64,000 nt of DNA from JOPF136 sp963773835 (GTDB lineage: Bacteria > Acidobacteriota > Terriglobia > Acidiferrales > UBA7541), in assembly GCA_963773835.1 (NCBI GenBank), contig CAVZCQ010000004.1:1302001-1366000 (forward strand). The letters run 5' to 3'. The notes beneath the pieces were generated by a model. That model made no database searches. It was not told where the DNA came from and saw nothing but the letters and a program-made list of their open reading frames with translations. Within the stretch, counting starts at the first letter, position 1. Every line of letters starts with the position of its first letter. Position numbers and translations under genes: made by a program. Shown here piece after piece: positions 8,706 through 17,369 of the stretch.

Positions 8706-8960
8706 ATGGAGATGCGTTTGCCTCGCTCATCCGCACTCACTCGAAGCGCAACAGCTTTGCTCCTCGCGGCACTCTTCTCCTGCCTCCCGCTCGAATCGCA
8801 ACCGCGCCGCCCTGTCGTCTCCGCCGACGAATCTGTGCCCATCTCTCGCCTGGCCCTCGAAACCGCCTGGCAGTTGCAATCCTCCGCAACAATCTCCGAC
8901 GATGGGGCGGTAATTTCCCGCGCGGGATATGACGGCTCGGGCTGCCGAGGGGGAAACTAA
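8706..8960 (+). pseudogene. 5' remnant of a glycoside hydrolase family 2-like gene
   Basis: An 84-codon frame encodes a signal peptide (TALLLAALFSCLPLES) and then a segment, LETAWQLQSSATISDDGAVI followed by SRAGYDGSG. This matches the opening of exo-beta-glucosaminidase/beta-mannosidase proteins (W-x-L-Q-S-S ... G-x-x-I-S-x-x-G-Y-D-x-S-G-W). The match stops exactly where the invariant Trp is expected (Cys here), and the frame ends after five more codons. Neither strand downstream shows the rest of a roughly 850-residue enzyme before the next gene at 9165. I therefore read it as a deletion remnant. The family assignment rests on a short segment recalled from the family, not on an alignment. 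Confidence 0.5.
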
Positions 8961-9164
8961 CCACGCGGGAGTGCAAGAAGTGTTCGGCTTCGCGACGAGT
9001 GCATCCCAGGACCGGACAGAGGAACGCCGTTGGGCGCATGCTCCTGTTCGACTAAGTTGATTCCATTTCAATACTTATTTTGTCTTGCCTCTGGCATTTG
9101 AATTGCGTCCCGAACTCCCTACCGGTCGGAGATGTGTGGATGGAACCCCAATAGGAGAGGATCA

Positions 9165-9989
9165 ATGAAAACAGCTCGCTCGGCGCTGCGGTGGGTGCTC
9201 TGTTGCGCGGCTGGGGTTGGTCTCGCGGCTGCCGGTAATTCGACGGTGCGCGCGCAAGCGCACAGCAGTTCTCCCCTGCCCACGGCGAAAGAGATTATCG
9301 CGAGGTATGACGAAGCACTGGGCGGGGAGGCCGCCTTCCGGCGGCATACCTCCAGCACTATGCGGGGCACTATGCAGGTCCAGGGGGCTTTGCTGCCCTT
9401 CACCTATTACGCCGGCGCCCCTTACCTGCGGCTGGAAAAAGTGACATTACCCGGCAATCTAGGGGACGTGCTGAATGGATTTGATGGCGAGATGGCTTGG
9501 GGGTTTGATCCTCGCACCGGTGGGCAGATCAGTACCGGCGACGACCGCGAATCGGTCAAGCGGGATGCTGACTTTTATTATCCACTGGACGAGCTTACCT
9601 GGTTTAAATCCATGGAGACGGTTGGCATTGAAGAGTTTGAGGGCCGCCGCTGTTACCGCCTGCACGGAATCAACAACTGGAACAAAGCAAACGACCATTT
9701 CTATGATGTCGAGACGGGGCTGCTGGCGGGTTATGAATTTGAGTCGGATGCGGGCGGTGGGCCAGCCCCTACGCACGAAATATTTTCAGACTACCGTCCG
9801 GTGGATGGTGTCCTCGTCTCCATGAAACAGGTGGTCAAGATCAAACCGAAGAGCGCCGGTGATTGGACCGTGCTGATCACCTTGACCTATACCTCGATTA
9901 CTTTCAATGACGTCGATCCGGCAGTTTTCATTCCGCCGCAAGCTGTGCGCGAACTCGCGGCGAAAGGGAAGTCGCGGAAGTCCCCGTAG
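9165..9989 (+). CDS. Exported protein, LolA/outer-membrane-lipoprotein-sorting-like
   Basis: The 274-residue protein has a signal peptide (WVLCCAAGVGLAAAG) and a body starting PTAKEIIARYDEALGGEAAF, the usual opening of exported beta-sheet proteins related to LolA/DUF620. Periodic aromatic strands follow (YLRLEKVTLPG, GEMAWGFDPRTGG, RCYRLHGINNW). Such proteins bind lipid or lipoprotein in the periplasm, but the function here is inferred from fold only. The ATG at 9165 is preceded by GGAGAGG. A 20-bp palindrome lies directly after the stop. Confidence 0.7.
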   Translation: MKTARSALRWVLCCAAGVGLAAAGNSTVRAQAHSSSPLPTAKEIIARYDEALGGEAAFRRHTSSTMRGTMQVQGALLPFTYYAGAPYLRLEKVTLPGNLGDVLNGFDGEMAWGFDPRTGGQISTGDDRESVKRDADFYYPLDELTWFKSMETVGIEEFEGRRCYRLHGINNWNKANDHFYDVETGLLAGYEFESDAGGGPAPTHEIFSDYRPVDGVLVSMKQVVKIKPKSAGDWTVLITLTYTSITFNDVDPAVFIPPQAVRELAAKGKSRKSP

Positions 9990-10009
9990 GGGCACGGCAT
10001 GCCGTGCCC
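9990..10009. repeat. Perfect 20-bp palindrome between convergent genes
   Basis: GGGCACGGCA/TGCCGTGCCC is a perfect inverted repeat in the gap between a plus-strand gene ending at 9989 and a minus-strand gene ending at 10056. A near-identical 22-bp palindrome sits between another convergent pair at 18524-18545, so this is a dispersed element, possibly acting as a bidirectional terminator or mRNA-end stabiliser. Confidence 0.75.
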
Positions 10010-10055
10010 TGCACGTGCGCAATGCTCTGTTGCCGTTCCTCTCCCGCGCTCTCGC

Positions 10056-10592
10056 TCACGGCCCCGCGGGCGGCGGATGGGGCGTCTTCAGCAGGTAATT
10101 CCGCCCAGCCCCAAACACCGTCACACTGATATGCACGATCGACGTCCACCGCTCCAGACTGTGATGTCCAGTGCGATGGAATAAATACGAAACTCCCACC
10201 GACGTCGCCGCCCCCGCAAACTCGATGGCCGCAAAAGCCGCATGATTGTCCACGATATCGTTGTTCAGCAGCGCCTCATTGAGCCCGCGGCGCCGCGCGT
10301 TTAGCGTGGACGCAAAATCCAGATACCGCGCCCCCAGTACTCCCGCAAAAAGCCAACAGTTCGTCTGATCCCAGAACCGGTGCACCTGCGGCTTCGGCTG
10401 CGGCGTGGATGGTTGCGGGTGATCCGGCAGTGGAGCCGCCGGTGGCGGAGCCTGCGTCCCTGCGCTCGGCGGAGCCTGCTGCCCCGGCTGGCTGTTCTGC
10501 TGGGCAAAAGCCCCGGTGGACGCCGCCAGCAATATGCCCAGCAGCCATGCCGGCCCCATGAGGAATTTGCCGCGCGCTGTTGCCCTAAACAT
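10056..10592 (-). CDS. Exported or membrane protein of unknown function with proline-rich linker
   Basis: The 178-residue protein has a signal or anchor segment (LMGPAWLLGILLAASTGAFA) and then a Gln/Pro-rich linker to about residue 70. A compact C-terminal region follows with two likely membrane helices (WLFAGVLGARYLDFASTL; FAAIEFAGAATSVGVSYLF) and several histidines (HRTGHHSLERW). I recall similar short proteins only from Acidobacteriota and know of no function. It is monocistronic and convergent with the LolA-like gene. Confidence 0.65.
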   Translation of the reverse strand: MFRATARGKFLMGPAWLLGILLAASTGAFAQQNSQPGQQAPPSAGTQAPPPAAPLPDHPQPSTPQPKPQVHRFWDQTNCWLFAGVLGARYLDFASTLNARRRGLNEALLNNDIVDNHAAFAAIEFAGAATSVGVSYLFHRTGHHSLERWTSIVHISVTVFGAGRNYLLKTPHPPPAGP

Positions 10593-10821
10593 AAAGCGGG
10601 AATTCTACACCCATTCCCACCGCCGCACTCCCCGGCCCGCCCTGTGTTTTCCAACCGTCAACCATCTCTACGTATCCGCCGTCCGCCTGGCGGCATTGAA
10701 GTCAGCCCCCGAATCTGCCGATAAGGCAACAGGGAGATCACGCGGCCCTCCCGGTCCTGCCATGAGTTCCGCTGGCGGCTTCCGGGCAGCCCCGGATTCC
10801 CCGGGAACAAGGAGACGGTTC

Positions 10822-11253
10822 ATGGTCGCCCGAAATCCATCCGCATCGCTTTCCTCATCCACCGCCCGGGGCGCCCCCTCCGACGGCGGAGCGCCGGTTC
10901 TCGACCGCGACACGATGCTGGCCAGTGTCGAACATGACCTCGAACTCCTCCGCGAGCTCGCGGAACTCTTTTTCGCCGAATCGCCCTCGCTGCTGGCTCA
11001 GATTCGCGCCGGCGTCGGCGAACAGAACGCCGAGGCGGTTGAGCGGAACGCACACACGCTGAAGGGCGCGCTCGCCAATTTCGGCGCGCGCCGGGCCTGC
11101 GAAGCCGCCCGCGAACTGGAAATCTGCGGCCGCGAAGCACGTCTGGACGGTGCTGCCGCGCAGTGTTCCACCCTCGAAGCCGAAGTCGCGCTGGCCTGCA
11201 ATGCCCTTAGCGATTTCCTGCGGGAGGCCAAGCATGAAGATTCTGCTCGCTGA
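10822..11253 (+). CDS. HPt (histidine phosphotransfer) domain protein
   Basis: The 143-residue, mostly helical protein carries the HPt signature NAHTLKGALANFGA, with the phospho-accepting His at residue 78. It passes phosphate between receiver domains and has no catalytic domain. The ATG at 10822 follows AAGGAGA; the frame is open further upstream but without a ribosome site. It overlaps the start of the next gene by 20 nt and opens a four-gene phosphorelay operon with two stand-alone receivers and a receiver-GGDEF protein. The cognate kinase is not in the operon. Confidence 0.86.
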   Translation: MVARNPSASLSSSTARGAPSDGGAPVLDRDTMLASVEHDLELLRELAELFFAESPSLLAQIRAGVGEQNAEAVERNAHTLKGALANFGARRACEAARELEICGREARLDGAAAQCSTLEAEVALACNALSDFLREAKHEDSAR

Positions 11254-11629
11254 AGACGACAAGGTAGAAAGCCGCCTCCTCGAACGCCACCTCGCCGGCC
11301 GCGGCTTCGCTGTCCGAACCGTCTTCGACGCGGAATCCGCCTGGCAGGCGGCGGAGAAAGACCTGCCGGATGTCATCCTCCTCGATCTGCACATGCCGGG
11401 CGGAACCGGTCTGGGCTTCCTGAAAAAACGAAGCGCCTCCAGCCGTCTTCGCGCCGTGCCCGTCATCGTCATCACCGCGATGGACGACCCGTTGGTGCTG
11501 CGCATGGCGGAAAAGCAGGGCGTCGAGTCCGTCTTCTCCAAACCCGTGGATCTCATCCTCCTCGACGTCTCGCTCGAAAGCGTCCGCAGCCGGCTCACCC
11601 CGCGTCCCCCGGCCACGCCCATTTCCTGA
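11234..11629 (+). CDS. Single-domain response regulator
   Basis: This 131-residue CheY-like receiver has an acidic pocket (LAEDD), a phospho-accepting Asp in VILLDLHMPGG, Thr/Ala switch residues (VIVITAMDD) and a conserved Lys in VFSKP. It has no output domain. ATG 11234 lies inside the HPt gene, implying coupled translation. It probably shuttles phosphate with the neighbouring HPt protein. Confidence 0.87.
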   Translation: MKILLAEDDKVESRLLERHLAGRGFAVRTVFDAESAWQAAEKDLPDVILLDLHMPGGTGLGFLKKRSASSRLRAVPVIVITAMDDPLVLRMAEKQGVESVFSKPVDLILLDVSLESVRSRLTPRPPATPIS

Positions 11630-11647
11630 TCCGGAAAGGATGCGCCC

Positions 11648-12058
11648 ATGCGAATCCTCGTAGCGGATGACGACCTGACCCTCTCCCGCCTCATCGAGCA
11701 CCGCCTGCACGAACGCGGCTACCAGGTGCTCGTCACTCAGGATGCGGTCCAGACCTGGCACGCCATTCAGCGCGAATCACCCGACCTCGTTGTGCTGGAC
11801 ATCAAAATGCCCGGAGGCTCGGGGCTGGCCGTGCTTCGCCGCCTGAAGCAAAACCTCAACAATCGCGCTGTGCCCGTCATCGTCATCACCGCGGCCGAAG
11901 ATCAGGCCACCCTCCAGCAGGCCATGGCCCTGCACCCCGAGGCCGTGCTCCGCAAGCCTCTTCACGCCCCGGACCTCGAATTTGAGATCGCGCGCCTGCT
12001 CGCCGGGCGCGAAGTCGCCAAGATCGGAGAGGCTCCGGCGTCCAAAGCGCGCCGGTGA
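11648..12058 (+). CDS. Single-domain response regulator
   Basis: This 136-residue second CheY-like receiver has VADDD at its N-terminus, the phosphorylation Asp in LVVLDIKMPGG, VIVITAAED and the conserved Lys in VLRKP. It is clearly paralogous to the preceding gene (shared MPGG-x-G-L motif), suggesting tandem duplication. A GGAAAGGA ribosome site precedes it. The stop overlaps a possible GTG start of the downstream GGDEF gene. Confidence 0.87.
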   Translation: MRILVADDDLTLSRLIEHRLHERGYQVLVTQDAVQTWHAIQRESPDLVVLDIKMPGGSGLAVLRRLKQNLNNRAVPVIVITAAEDQATLQQAMALHPEAVLRKPLHAPDLEFEIARLLAGREVAKIGEAPASKARR

Positions 12059-13035
12059 TCACCCCCATGCGCGTGCTGATCGCCGATGACGATGAAATTT
12101 ACCGCGGCCTGCTCTGTTCCACGCTTGCCCGCTGGGGCTACCAGGTTGTCGCCGTGGACCAGGGCGAACGCGCCCTCGCCCTGCTCACTGCGGAAAACGC
12201 TCCCACTCTCGCCGTCCTCGACTGGATGATGCCCGGCCTATCCGGCCCCGAAATCTGCAAGCGCCTGCGCGCCAGTCCCGGCTCGCGCTATGCCTACGTC
12301 CTGCTGCTCACCGCGCGCCACGAAATGGAGGACGTGGTGGAGGGCCTCGAGGCCGGCGCCGACGACTACCTCACCAAACCCTTCGAGGCCTCCGAACTCC
12401 GCGCCCGCCTCCGCACCGCCACGCGCATTCTGGACCTCCAGGAAAAACTCCTCGAATCCCGCCGAGAACTCGAATCGCTCGCCACCCACGACCCGCTCAC
12501 GCATCTCTGGAACCGCCGCGCCATTCTCGAGCGCCTCTCCAGCGAATCGGCCCGCGCCCACCGTGAAAAGAAGTCGGTCGCAGTCCTGCTCGCCGACGTG
12601 GATCACTTCAAGGAGGTAAACGACCGCCGCGGCCACCTGGTCGGTGACCTGGTTCTCAGCGAAGTCGCGCGCCGAATGGCCGCTGCGCTGCGGCCCTACG
12701 ACGTGCTGGGCCGCTTCGGCGGCGAGGAATTCCTCGTCGTCCTCACCACCGATGCGCCCGAGGCTTTCCTTGTCGTCGCCGAACGACTCCGCGAAGCGGT
12801 CGTTGCTTTCCCCTTCTCCGCAGACGGACTGGAGTTCCCTCTCAGCATCAGCGTGGGCGTGGCAGCAAGCCTCCCCGGCACGGCGGCCGACACGCAAGCC
12901 CTGCTCCGCGCCGCGGACGCCGCGCTCTATCGCGCCAAGGACGAAGGCCGCAACCGCGTCTGCGTGGCTCGCCTCGATCCGGACACGCTTCCTGCCAGGG
13001 CAATCGCCCGCATCGGCGGCGCCTCGCCCTCCTAG
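12055..13035 (+). CDS. Response regulator with diguanylate cyclase (receiver-GGDEF) output
   Basis: This 326-residue protein resembles PleD and WspR. The receiver (residues about 5-125) has DDD at 11-13, Asp56 in LDWMMP and Lys108. The GGDEF domain (about 140-310) makes cyclic di-GMP from two GTP. Its active-site loop is GGEEF at 222-226, an active variant, and the inhibitory I-site RPYD is present at 213-216, so product feedback is expected. It is the only output protein of the HPt-receiver operon, making c-di-GMP the likely end signal. GTG 12055 overlaps the previous stop (GTGA); ATG 12067 is an alternative start. Confidence 0.92.
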   Translation: MITPMRVLIADDDEIYRGLLCSTLARWGYQVVAVDQGERALALLTAENAPTLAVLDWMMPGLSGPEICKRLRASPGSRYAYVLLLTARHEMEDVVEGLEAGADDYLTKPFEASELRARLRTATRILDLQEKLLESRRELESLATHDPLTHLWNRRAILERLSSESARAHREKKSVAVLLADVDHFKEVNDRRGHLVGDLVLSEVARRMAAALRPYDVLGRFGGEEFLVVLTTDAPEAFLVVAERLREAVVAFPFSADGLEFPLSISVGVAASLPGTAADTQALLRAADAALYRAKDEGRNRVCVARLDPDTLPARAIARIGGASPS

Positions 13036-13097
13036 CCCGCACGCCGAAGTCTCAGCATAGGCGGGCCGGCGCGCCGCGCACCTTCGTGCCGCGCCAA

Positions 13098-13126
13098 TTG
13101 CTTTCGACCCGTCATTCCTCTATGAT
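13098..13126 (+). promoter_or_regulatory. Predicted promoter of the APC permease gene
   Basis: TTGCTT (13098-13103), a 17-nt spacer and TATGAT (13121-13126) form a good sigma70-type promoter. Transcription would begin near 13133, 18 nt before the TTG start at 13151. Confidence 0.55.
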
Positions 13127-13150
13127 TCGCGCGCGTTTCGGCACGAAGTT

Positions 13151-14566
13151 TTGCTCGAGGCCCCGCGGCGATTGTCCGACCAAAGCCCATCGCTTCTGCG
13201 CATCGCCCGAGATTCCGCAGGGCAAGCGTCTTCCGGCCGTCTCCATCGAGTCCTCGGCGTCACCTTCGGCATCGCGGTGGCCGTGGGGAACGCCATCGCG
13301 GCGGGCATCCTCCGCGCTCCGGGCGAAGTGGCCGGCTTTCTCCCTTACGCGCCGCTGTTCGTAGGTGTCTGGGTAGCCGGCGGAATCTACGCACTGATGA
13401 GTGCCACGCAGCTCGCCGAACTGGGGTCGATGGTGCCGCGGTCGGGCGGCCAGTACGTGTTTGCGCGGCGCGCCCTGGGGCCCTACGCCGGGTTCGTCGT
13501 CGGCTGGAGCGACTGGCTCTCCACATGCGGCACTGTTTCCGCCGTCTCCATCGTAATCGGCGAATACCTGGGGGACCTCTCCCCGGCCCTTGCGGTCCAT
13601 AGATCCACAATCGCCGTCGGCGTCGCCGTCCTCTTCGCGCTGCTGCAGTGGCGCGGCGTGAAGTGGGGTGAGCGGGCCCAGGAGATTACCAGCCTGCTGA
13701 AAGGCCTGGTGTTTGCCGTGGTGGTCATGGGTTGCTTTCTGCTCGGCGGCGGGTCCAATGCTTCCACCGGCGGCACAGCCGCGCGGCAGATGCCGCTCGC
13801 CGTGGCCATCATCCTCGCGCTCCAAGCCGTCATTTACACGTACGACGGCTGGAGCGGCCCTGTGTATTTTTCCGAGGAGATGAAGGAGCCGGGACGCGAG
13901 GTTCCCCGGGCGTTGTTCGGCAGTGTTCTCTCCATCATGGGCATCTATCTCCTCGTAAATCTGGCGCTGATCTACGTTCTGCCGGTGAGCACCATCGCGG
14001 GAGACAATTTTGCCCTGGGAACTGCTGCAGGGATCTTCTTCGGTTCCGCGGGAAAAAGAATCATTCTTGCCCTCATGCTGGTTTCGCTGCTGAGCGCGGT
14101 GAACGCAAACACCCTGATGGCCACGCGGGTGCTCTTCGCGGTGAGCCGAGACGGTCTGGTGAGCCGCTGGGCTGCGCGCGTGAATCCCGGGGGAACGCCG
14201 ACGGCCTCCCTTGTGGCGGGAACCGTGGCGGCCGTGGCGTTTATCGCCACGGGGACGTTCGAGGCGGTCATCGAGATGCTCGCTTACTTTTTTGTGGCCA
14301 ACTACACGATGTCGTTTCTCTCCCTGCTCGTCCTGCGGCGGCGCGAGCCGCAGGCTCCGCGTCCCTATCGCGCGTGGGGTTATCCGTTCACCACGGCACT
14401 CGTATTGATGGGCTCGGTGGGATTTCTCGTTGGCGGTGTGGCCGCGGACTTGAAGGACACCTCTGCGTCGCGGCACTACAGCATTTACGCGCTTGGCCTG
14501 CTGATTCTCAGCTACCCCGCCTATCGCCTGCTGCGCCGCAAGGGATTCGAAAACGAGGGAGAGTGA
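13151..14566 (+). CDS. APC-superfamily amino acid permease
   Basis: The 471-residue inner-membrane protein has about 12 hydrophobic helices. The family opening, GVTFGIAVAVGNAIAAGILR, contains the unwound helix-1 substrate motif. Later helices include YTYDGWSGPVYFSEEMKEPG, typical of amino acid/polyamine exchangers. It starts at TTG 13151, since no ATG or GTG lies in a suitable place. The converging neighbour is the proline-pathway P5C dehydrogenase, so uptake of an amino acid used as carbon source is plausible; the substrate cannot be read from sequence. Confidence 0.88.
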   Translation: MLEAPRRLSDQSPSLLRIARDSAGQASSGRLHRVLGVTFGIAVAVGNAIAAGILRAPGEVAGFLPYAPLFVGVWVAGGIYALMSATQLAELGSMVPRSGGQYVFARRALGPYAGFVVGWSDWLSTCGTVSAVSIVIGEYLGDLSPALAVHRSTIAVGVAVLFALLQWRGVKWGERAQEITSLLKGLVFAVVVMGCFLLGGGSNASTGGTAARQMPLAVAIILALQAVIYTYDGWSGPVYFSEEMKEPGREVPRALFGSVLSIMGIYLLVNLALIYVLPVSTIAGDNFALGTAAGIFFGSAGKRIILALMLVSLLSAVNANTLMATRVLFAVSRDGLVSRWAARVNPGGTPTASLVAGTVAAVAFIATGTFEAVIEMLAYFFVANYTMSFLSLLVLRRREPQAPRPYRAWGYPFTTALVLMGSVGFLVGGVAADLKDTSASRHYSIYALGLLILSYPAYRLLRRKGFENEGE

Positions 14567-14581
14567 CCAGGTGAGGACCAG

Positions 14582-16153
14582 TCACAGTTTTTCCGCGATC
14601 GTCTTCGCCTGGAGGAACAGCAGCAAATAATCCTTCCCGCCGGTCTTCGAATCCGTGCCCGACATGTTGAACCCGCCAAACGGATGCGCGCCCACCATGG
14701 CTCCGGTGCACTTGCGGTTGAAGTACAAATTGCCGACGTGGAAGGTTTCCGCGGCCCGCCGCAGTTTTTCCTTGTTGCGGCTGTACACCGCGCCCGTCAG
14801 CCCGAACTCGCTGTCGTTGGCGATCTCGAGCGCATGGTTGAAGTCCTTCGCTTTGATCACCGCCAGCACCGGCCCGAAAATCTCTTCCTGGGCGATCCTG
14901 GAACGCGGCGCGACGTCCGCGATGATGGTCGGCTGGATAAAATGTCCGTCGCCGGCCGCCGCTGCTCCGCCGGCCACCAGCCGCCCTTCCTTCTTCCCGA
15001 CTTCGATGTAGTCCAGGATGGTCTTCTTCGCATTCTGGTTGATCACCGGCCCCATGTAATTCCCCGAATCGTCCGCCGACCCCACCTTGATTTTCTTCGT
15101 CCGCTCGACGAGCTTCGTGAGGAAGCTGTCGTAGACTTTCTCCGTCACAATCGCCCGCGAGCACGCCGAGCACTTCTGCCCCTGGTAGCCGAACGCGCTC
15201 ACCGCCACGCCTTCTACCGCCGCGTCCACATCCGCTTCGTCGTCCACCACAATGGCGTCCTTGCCGCCCATCTCCAGAACCGTGCGTTTGATCCAGACCT
15301 GCCCCGGCTGCGTCTTTGAGGCCACTTCCTGGATGTGCAACCCGACTTCCTTGGAGCCGGTAAAAGAGACAAAGCGCGTTTGGGGATGCGCCACCAGCGC
15401 ATCACCCACGACGCTGCCGCGTCCGACCAGACAATTCACCACTCCCGCCGGCGCTCCCGCCTCAAACAGCACCTCGACGAATTTGTGCGCCACGGCCGGC
15501 GTGTCGCTCGAAGGCTTCAGGACTACGGTGTTGCCCGCCACGATGGCGGACACCACCAGCCCGGCCATGATTGCGCACGGAAAATTCCAGGGCGGCACGA
15601 TGGCGCCCACGCCCAGCGGGATGTACACCAGGAAATTCTTTTCGCCCTTCATCGGCGTTAGCGCGTGCGGCCCGGCCAGCCGCAGCATCTCCCGGCCGTA
15701 GTATTCGCAGAAGTCGATCGTTTCGGCGGTGTCCGCGTCCGCCTCGGGCCAGGTTTTGCCTGCCTCGAAGCAAATCCAGGCGTTCATTTCGTGTTTGCGC
15801 TCGCGGAGCAGATCCGCCGTGCGGAAGAGCACCGCGGCGCGGTCAGCAGCCGGCACGATGCGCCACGTTTCAAACGCCTTGTACGCCACGTCCATCGCTT
15901 TGGCCACCTGCTCGGCCCCGGCCTCGGAGAAGATGCCAATCACTTCGCCCGGGCGAGAAGGGTTGGTTGAGTTGATTTTCTTTGCGGTGGTGACGCGCTC
16001 GCTTCCGATAATGAGCGGATACTCGCGTCCGAACTGCGATTTGACCTTCTTGAGGGCCGATTCCATCGCCGCGCGGTTCCGTGGCTCGGAATAGTCGGTA
16101 AAGGGCTCATTGCGGAATTCTCCGCGCTCGACCACAACTTCAGCGGTAGCCAT
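14582..16153 (-). CDS. pruA: L-glutamate gamma-semialdehyde (1-pyrroline-5-carboxylate) dehydrogenase
   Basis: This 523-residue aldehyde dehydrogenase of the RocA/PruA branch oxidises glutamate semialdehyde to glutamate with NAD+, the second step of proline breakdown. VPPWNFPCAIMAG, the LEMGGKDAIVV general-base glutamate block and the nucleophile Cys in YQGQKCSACSR are all present. The C-terminal MVGAHPFGGFNMSGTDSK is characteristic of P5C dehydrogenases. It is a stand-alone enzyme; no proline dehydrogenase domain or gene is in the window. ATG 16153 follows AAGGAGAG; the frame extends 19 codons further upstream without support. Confidence 0.95.
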   Translation of the reverse strand: MATAEVVVERGEFRNEPFTDYSEPRNRAAMESALKKVKSQFGREYPLIIGSERVTTAKKINSTNPSRPGEVIGIFSEAGAEQVAKAMDVAYKAFETWRIVPAADRAAVLFRTADLLRERKHEMNAWICFEAGKTWPEADADTAETIDFCEYYGREMLRLAGPHALTPMKGEKNFLVYIPLGVGAIVPPWNFPCAIMAGLVVSAIVAGNTVVLKPSSDTPAVAHKFVEVLFEAGAPAGVVNCLVGRGSVVGDALVAHPQTRFVSFTGSKEVGLHIQEVASKTQPGQVWIKRTVLEMGGKDAIVVDDEADVDAAVEGVAVSAFGYQGQKCSACSRAIVTEKVYDSFLTKLVERTKKIKVGSADDSGNYMGPVINQNAKKTILDYIEVGKKEGRLVAGGAAAAGDGHFIQPTIIADVAPRSRIAQEEIFGPVLAVIKAKDFNHALEIANDSEFGLTGAVYSRNKEKLRRAAETFHVGNLYFNRKCTGAMVGAHPFGGFNMSGTDSKTGGKDYLLLFLQAKTIAEKL

Positions 16154-16460
16154 CAGAGCTCTCCTTTGCGGGTTGCGGTCCCTCGGAAGGGCGGAGGACT
16201 CGCCCTGCAAACCCGCATTTTACTTCGCCCTGCCCCGCCATGTCACTCGGGAGGCGTAGTCCACTAGCGTGGGCTCGCGGCACAGTTCTCCCGGCGGGAT
16301 TCCGTAGCAGAGGGCCGATGCCGAGGCCGCAGCGGAGGCCGGCGAGAGCAAAAATAAGAAACTCGCCGGCCAGCATTTCCGATGCTGTACATCGGGAGGG
16401 TTGTGGCGCACAATCCACGCATTCGGTTTCCCCTGGGCAGCGCGCTCTGTGGAGGTGATT
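16154..16460. other. Divergent intergenic region with two hairpins
   Basis: No gene is seen. It separates the P5C dehydrogenase (leftwards) from the DUF2167 gene (rightwards) and must hold both promoters, though I cannot place convincing hexamers. A perfect 10-bp-stem hairpin (GGCCGGCGAG / CTCGCCGGCC, 15-nt A-rich loop) spans 16337-16371. A 6-bp stem (CCGATG / CATCGG) spans 16379-16395. Neither is followed by a T tract. Confidence 0.5.
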
Positions 16461-17369
16461 ATGAATTCCAGATTTCTGCGGGGTGGCGTCAGCGTTTTTG
16501 CTCTCCTGCTCGCCGCATCGGCCGCAGGATTCCTGCTGCCCGCGCGCGCGGATGAAAGCAAACCGGGCTCCGGGATCACGTGGGAGAACGGCCCCACCAT
16601 GGGCAAACTCGGCGACGTGGCGCAAATCAACATCCCGGAGGGCTACCGGTTCACGGGAAAAGAGGGGGCGCTCAAGGTGATGGAAATCACGCAAAATCCC
16701 GCCTCGGGCCGCGAGTTGGGCGTGATCATACCCATCCTGGAAAAAGGCCAGCACAGTTGGTTCGTGATTTTCGAATACGAGACCACCGGGTACGTCAAGG
16801 ACGAGGAAAAGGACAAGCTGGACACGGACGCAATCCTGAAAAGCCTGCAAAAAGGAACGGAAGACGCCAACAAAGTGCGGCAACAAAAGGGATGGAGGGC
16901 GTATCACGTGGTGGGGTGGTCGCAGGCGCCGTTCTACAATCCCGCGTCGCACAACCTGACCTGGTCGATCCGCGGACGAGAAGACGGCTCCGCAGGAGAA
17001 AACGTGAATTATTCGGTGCGGCTGCTGGGCCGCCGCGGCACGATGAGCGCCGACCTGGTGCTCGGCCCCGAACAAATCTCCACCGTGGTCCCCGAATTTG
17101 AAAAGCTGCTGACCGGGTTCGCTTTTATTGCGGGTCAGAAATACTCCGAGTTCCGTGCGGGGGACAAAGTGGCCGAATACGGGCTGACCGCGCTGATTGC
17201 GGGAGGGGCCGCGGCGGCGGCGATCAAATCGGGGCTGCTGGCCAAACTGTGGAAAGTGATCGTGGTGGCGTTTGTGGCGCTGGCGGGCGCAATCAAGAAA
17301 CTCTTCTCGTACCTCAAGCGGGTGATCAAGGGCGAGGCGGCGCAGCAAAACACACAGCCGCAAGGATGA
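16461..17369 (+). CDS. DUF2167-family exported membrane protein
   Basis: The 302-residue protein has a signal peptide (FALLLAASAAGFLLPARA), then the DUF2167 pattern: LGDVAQINIPEGYRF, LGVIIPILEKGQHSWFVIFE and GYVKDEEKDKLDTDAILKSL, with GWRAYHVVGWSQAPFYNPA further on. C-terminal hydrophobic stretches at about 240-280 anchor it. Family members elsewhere sit in the inner membrane; their biochemical role is unknown. GGAGGTG precedes ATG 16461. Its TGA overlaps the ATG of the next gene (ATGA), so the two are very likely made together. Confidence 0.85.
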   Translation: MNSRFLRGGVSVFALLLAASAAGFLLPARADESKPGSGITWENGPTMGKLGDVAQINIPEGYRFTGKEGALKVMEITQNPASGRELGVIIPILEKGQHSWFVIFEYETTGYVKDEEKDKLDTDAILKSLQKGTEDANKVRQQKGWRAYHVVGWSQAPFYNPASHNLTWSIRGREDGSAGENVNYSVRLLGRRGTMSADLVLGPEQISTVVPEFEKLLTGFAFIAGQKYSEFRAGDKVAEYGLTALIAGGAAAAAIKSGLLAKLWKVIVVAFVALAGAIKKLFSYLKRVIKGEAAQQNTQPQG

